NCBI GenBank assembly: GCA_021815655.1
Contig: JAKAGJ010000061.1
Span: forward strand, 1-8,322
Direction of reading: 5' to 3'
Length of the DNA stretch: 8,322 bases
From: Deltaproteobacteria bacterium
GTDB taxonomy: Bacteria > Desulfobacterota > Desulfarculia > Desulfarculales > Desulfarculaceae
The notes beneath the pieces are model-generated. The model worked only from the letters and a program-made list of their open reading frames with translations, did not search any database and was not told where the DNA came from. Position numbers and translations under genes: made by a program. Of the stretch, positions 6,091 through 8,322 are shown piece by piece; within the stretch, counting starts at the first letter, position 1, and the number at the start of each line of letters is the position of its first letter.

Positions 6091-6486
6091 TTAATGATAG
6101 GTGTGGTTCTGGTATACCCTGGCCAGGTTGCGGGCCACGATGGCCACCTCCCCCAGGTCTCCGTCGGCGAAGGTGAGGAACCGGGGGCGCAGGGCGTGGG
6201 CCCGGGCCAGGGCCTCGGGGTCTTTCTGGCGCAGGACCAGAATTATCCGGGCCTGCCAGTCACCAAGACGCATGGCGATGAGGCCCTCCAGGTCCTCGCG
6301 GTCACTGGGCACCAGCACGGCCATATTGGGGCGGCCGGCGTCCTCTTCCATAACCATGCGCAGCTCCTGCATGCTGCGGCATACCTTGAGTCCGCCACCC
6401 AGACCCTGGCCAATGATCCCGGCCTCGATCTCTTGATCGAGCTGGTCGGGGAGTTTGTTATAGACGATTAGGTTGGCGCGGAACAT
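6091..6486 (-). CDS. Small receiver-like (CheY-fold-like) protein, function unknown
   Basis: This 131-residue soluble protein alternates hydrophobic strands and helices: ANLIVYN (4-10), MAVLVPSD (55-62), RIILVL (80-85) and PRFLTFADGD (101-110), ending in a helix (112-126). The order suggests a response-regulator-like alpha/beta fold. I see no clear acidic pocket and no Asp at the expected end of the third strand; that strand ends VLVPSD. It may therefore be an atypical or pseudo-receiver. I do not recognise a named family. ATG at 6486 is preferred over the GTG at 6504 because AGAGG (6493-6497) lies 6 bases before it. It is the first gene downstream of the putative sigma-54 promoter and heads the three-gene leftward operon. 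Confidence 0.7.
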   Translation of the reverse strand: MFRANLIVYNKLPDQLDQEIEAGIIGQGLGGGLKVCRSMQELRMVMEEDAGRPNMAVLVPSDREDLEGLIAMRLGDWQARIILVLRQKDPEALARAHALRPRFLTFADGDLGEVAIVARNLARVYQNHTYH

Positions 6487-6490
6487 GATG

Positions 6491-6497
6491 CACCTCT
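6491..6497 (-). promoter_or_regulatory. Ribosome binding site that decides the receiver-like gene start
   Basis: AGAGGTG on the minus strand lies between the alternative GTG (6504) and the ATG (6486), at normal spacing only for the ATG. The shorter start is therefore favoured. Confidence 0.7.
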
Positions 6498-6527
6498 TGT
6501 TCACGGCTGAAGGTCGCCCTCAGCTAT

Positions 6528-6543
6528 TACAAAAAAGGTGCCA
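6528..6543 (-). promoter_or_regulatory. Sigma-54 promoter of the three-gene operon
   Basis: On the minus strand the sequence reads TGGCAC, then CTTTT, then TTGTA. The -24 element matches the sigma-54 consensus fully and the spacing is exact (GG, 10 bases, then GT). The -12 element differs only by T for the usual C of GC. Transcription would start near 6517, about 30 bases before the receiver-like ATG. The gene immediately upstream encodes a sigma-54 activator, which supports the call. Confidence 0.65.
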
Positions 6544-6636
6544 AGAGGCTCGGACATTTTTTATTAAATTATTTAAGCATCTTGACAAAAAAGAGACCAC
6601 GCGGGGGGGGCGGGGAAGCCCCTGTTTTATGCTAAA

Positions 6637-6652
6637 TCATAATTAATTATGA
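6637..6652. promoter_or_regulatory. Perfect 16-bp palindrome, candidate enhancer site
   Basis: TCATAATTAATTATGA is a perfect inverted repeat. It ends about 94 bases upstream of the -24 element of the putative sigma-54 promoter, a usual distance for an NtrC-type activator site. The adjacent gene encodes such an activator with a Fis-type HTH that binds as a dimer. Binding is inference. Confidence 0.5.
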
Positions 6653-6673
6653 AAAAACATAAGAAGGCTGGCC

Positions 6674-6689
6674 GCGGAGCGGGGTCCGC
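6674..6689 (-). terminator. Weak terminator candidate after the sigma-54 activator gene
   Basis: GCGGA (6674-6678) and TCCGC (6685-6689) form a 5-bp stem about 22 bases past the stop of the activator gene. A six-T run on the minus strand (6652-6657) follows only after a gap, so termination may be inefficient and readthrough into the operon possible. Confidence 0.25.
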
Positions 6690-6710
6690 CAGGCAGTTGC
6701 GCGGGGGGCG

Positions 6711-8090
6711 CTAGCCTTGGCCCTTGAGGCCGTGCTTGCGCAACAGCTCGTAGAGCCGGGGCAGGGAAATCTCGGTAAGCAGGCTGGCCTTCTTCAAGTT
6801 GCCCCCGGAAACGGCCAAGGCCTGGCGCAGGTACTTGGCCTCCAGGTCCTGCTTGGCCTCCCGCCAGGTGGGGAAGGGCTGCTCCGGAGAGGCGGCCGCG
6901 GCCGGCTCCCGGGAGATGGCGCTACGCGCGGCGAAGATGCGTATGTTGATGGGCAGATGCACCGGCAACAACTCGGAGCCCTCCCCCGCAGCGGCCACCG
7001 CCCTCTCCAGGGCATGAATCAGCTCGCGCACGTTGCCCGGCCAGGAGTAGGCCATCAAAAGCCTGGCGAACTCCGGGGAAAAGTCCAGGGGGGCCTGGCC
7101 CCGGCGGGTGGCGATCTTGCGCAGGTGGTGGGAGGTCAGCTCCAGAATATCCTCTGGCCGCTGGCGCAGGGGTGGCAGGTGGATGCTCAGGGAGCGCAGG
7201 CGGAACAGCAGGTCCTCGCGGAAGTGCCCCTGCGCCGCCATCTGATCGAGGTCGCGGTTGGTGGCGGCGATCAGCCGGAAGTCGCTGCTGAGTTCCTGGG
7301 ACATGCCTATGGGGCGGAAACGTCCCGTCTCCAGCACGCGCAGGAATATCCGCTGAAGGTTTTCGGGCAGCTCGCCCACCTCGTCCATGAAGATGGTGCC
7401 ACCGTGCCCCTGCTTGACCAGGCCGTCGCGGGCGCGCTCGGCGCCGGTGAAGGCGCCCTTGACGTGGCCGAAGAGCACGCTCTCGGCCAGGGTGGGAGGC
7501 AGGGCGGCGCAGTCAATGACCACGAAGCTGCCCTTGACCCGGGAACTGTTGTTGTGGATGGCCAGGGCCACCAGCTCCTTGCCGGTGCCGGTTTCGCCGG
7601 TTATCAGCACCGGCGCCTCGGAGCGGGCCGCCAGGGCGATCAGCTCCAGACTGGCCTTCATCTGGGGAGACTTGGCCACCAGGCCTTCCAGTTGCAGGCT
7701 GGCGGTATCCTGTCCGGCCTGCTTGCCTTGGCGGTACTGCAAGGCCCTGGCCAGCACCAGGTTTATCTCCTGGGCCGTGGCCGATTTCTCCAGGTAATCC
7801 CAGGCGCCGTGTTTTATGGCCAGTTCCGCGCCGTCGGGGTCGCCAAAACCGGTGATGATGATGATCTCCGGGGAGTTGGACAGGGCCTTCAGCAGGGGGA
7901 TGGCCTCCAGGCCGTTGCCGTCGGGCATGCGCACGTCCAAAAACACCACGTCGAAGGCCTTGTCCCGGGCCAATGGCAGGCCGCTACCCAGGTCGCGCGC
8001 CGAGGCGGCCTCATGGCCCTTGAGGGCCACCAGGTCTGAAAGCGTGTCGCAGACCAATTGGTCATCATCGATGATGAGTATCCTGGCCAT
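6711..8090 (-). CDS. NtrC-family sigma-54-dependent response regulator
   Basis: This 459-residue protein has the full NtrC layout. The receiver domain (1-120) has acidic residues D8-D10, phospho-acceptor D52 (FLDVRMPDGNG), T80 and K102. The AAA+ domain (about 136-370) has Walker A GETGTGKE (165-172), the sigma-54 contact loop GAFTGA (212-217), Walker B TIFMDE (232-237), sensor I IAATN (274-278) and WPGNVRE (350-356). The C-terminal Fis-type HTH lies at about 412-456. Two small departures are K-S after K102 where K-P is usual, and Val210 where Glu normally precedes K-G-A-F-T-G-A. The motifs needed for ATPase activity are present, so it should be functional. ATG at 8090 lies 2 bases after the stop of the upstream receiver gene, so the two are co-transcribed and form a signalling pair. 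Its likely target is the sigma-54 promoter just downstream. Confidence 0.95.
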   Translation of the reverse strand: MARILIIDDDQLVCDTLSDLVALKGHEAASARDLGSGLPLARDKAFDVVFLDVRMPDGNGLEAIPLLKALSNSPEIIIITGFGDPDGAELAIKHGAWDYLEKSATAQEINLVLARALQYRQGKQAGQDTASLQLEGLVAKSPQMKASLELIALAARSEAPVLITGETGTGKELVALAIHNNSSRVKGSFVVIDCAALPPTLAESVLFGHVKGAFTGAERARDGLVKQGHGGTIFMDEVGELPENLQRIFLRVLETGRFRPIGMSQELSSDFRLIAATNRDLDQMAAQGHFREDLLFRLRSLSIHLPPLRQRPEDILELTSHHLRKIATRRGQAPLDFSPEFARLLMAYSWPGNVRELIHALERAVAAAGEGSELLPVHLPINIRIFAARSAISREPAAAASPEQPFPTWREAKQDLEAKYLRQALAVSGGNLKKASLLTEISLPRLYELLRKHGLKGQG

Positions 8091-8092
8091 GT

Positions 8093-8322
8093 CTACTCCG
8101 CGGCCTCCGGCCCGGGGGCGCCCGCCCCAGGCGGTCCGGCCAACGTCCGGGCGATGGTTTCGGTCATCTGGCGGCCGCTGAGGGTCTTGTCCAAGAGCCC
8201 CAGCGCCCCGGCCGCCAGCACCTGCCGGCTATCCAGATCGCCGCTGTAGCCGGTGCAGATCAGCACCGGCAGGTCCGGACGCAAGGCCAATAGCCGGCGG
8301 GTCAGCTCCAGGCCGTCCAGGC
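8093..8322 (-). CDS. Receiver domain, C-terminal end of a hybrid histidine kinase or response regulator (runs off right edge)
   Basis: The frame is open from the window edge to TAG at 8093-8095. Reading from 8320, the product begins LDGLELTRRLLALRPDLP, followed by VLICTGYSGDLD, AAGALGLLDKTLS and a final helix before an Ala/Pro/Gly-rich tail. This is the second half of a receiver domain; T in CTGYS and K in LDKTLS are the conserved Thr and Lys, while the phospho-Asp lies just outside the window. The M-D-G-L-E-L, R-P-D-L-P-V-x-x-C-T-G-Y pattern is common in the terminal receiver of hybrid histidine kinases, and the position directly upstream of an NtrC-type regulator supports a kinase. A stand-alone receiver protein cannot be excluded. 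Confidence 0.85.
   Translation of the reverse strand, partial: LDGLELTRRLLALRPDLPVLICTGYSGDLDSRQVLAAGALGLLDKTLSGRQMTETIARTLAGPPGAGAPGPEAAE

Larger units (their letters stand above)
6487..6710. other. Intergenic control region between the sigma-54 activator and the operon
   Basis: This AT-rich, 224-base gap holds a putative sigma-54 promoter (6528-6543), a perfect palindrome (6637-6652), an 8-G run (6603-6610) and a small GGGG-AAG-CCCC hairpin (6612-6622). On the minus strand TTGTCA (about 6593-6588) could also serve as a -35 of a housekeeping promoter, but a good -10 is lacking. The strongly AT-rich stretch 6555-6600 would bend easily, as expected between an enhancer and a sigma-54 promoter; no exact IHF site was found. 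Confidence 0.6.

Noticed and set aside
6717..8039. 440-residue plus-strand ORF opposite the sigma-54 activator
   Set aside because: It is a shadow of a gene with complete NtrC motifs; no domain is recognisable on the plus strand.
1..8322. Mobile element, integrase, tRNA or attachment site
   Set aside because: No transposase, integrase, tRNA-like fold or terminal repeats were seen; the base composition looks even across genes apart from AT-rich control regions.

Overview
The window comes from a GC-rich bacterium, most likely an anaerobic deltaproteobacterium (Desulfobacterota). The reasons are an NrfHA-type cytochrome c nitrite reductase with a NrfH quinol dehydrogenase and a lipoprotein NrfA, a two-component system built around a sigma-54 activator, and an AAA_26 (cytidylate kinase-like) protein of a kind I associate with that group. 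The taxonomy is inference; there is no rRNA or marker gene here.

Left part (1-1253, minus strand): the N-terminal part of a DUF1850-type protein running off the left edge, a secreted staphylococcal-nuclease-like protein with an altered active site, and a small zinc-ribbon protein. A 430-base AT-rich intergenic region (1254-1683) separates these from divergent genes.

Middle (1684-4104, plus strand): an operon of nrfH (tetraheme membrane quinol dehydrogenase), nrfA (pentaheme nitrite reductase) and a small monoheme cytochrome c, closed by a strong hairpin. NrfH would take electrons from menaquinol and NrfA would reduce nitrite to ammonium on the outer face of the membrane. The NrfA has three substitutions at the usual calcium site, pointing to the calcium-independent (arginine) subclass.

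Right part (4284-8322, minus strand): an unusual cassette. In transcription order it has the C-terminal receiver domain of a hybrid kinase or response regulator (cut by the right edge), an NtrC-type sigma-54-dependent response regulator, a 224-base AT-rich gap, and then three genes. These three are a small receiver-like protein, an AAA_26 kinase-like protein with a degenerate P-loop and a C-terminal BON domain, and a DUF202 membrane protein carrying 25 uninterrupted heptads. The gap holds a near-consensus sigma-54 promoter (TGGCAC-N5-TTGTA) and, about 95 bases upstream of it, a perfect 16-bp palindrome that could be the activator's enhancer site. My reading is that the two-component system switches on the three-gene operon. 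The function of that operon is unknown and it is the best candidate here for an undescribed system, perhaps an envelope or stress-sensing module.
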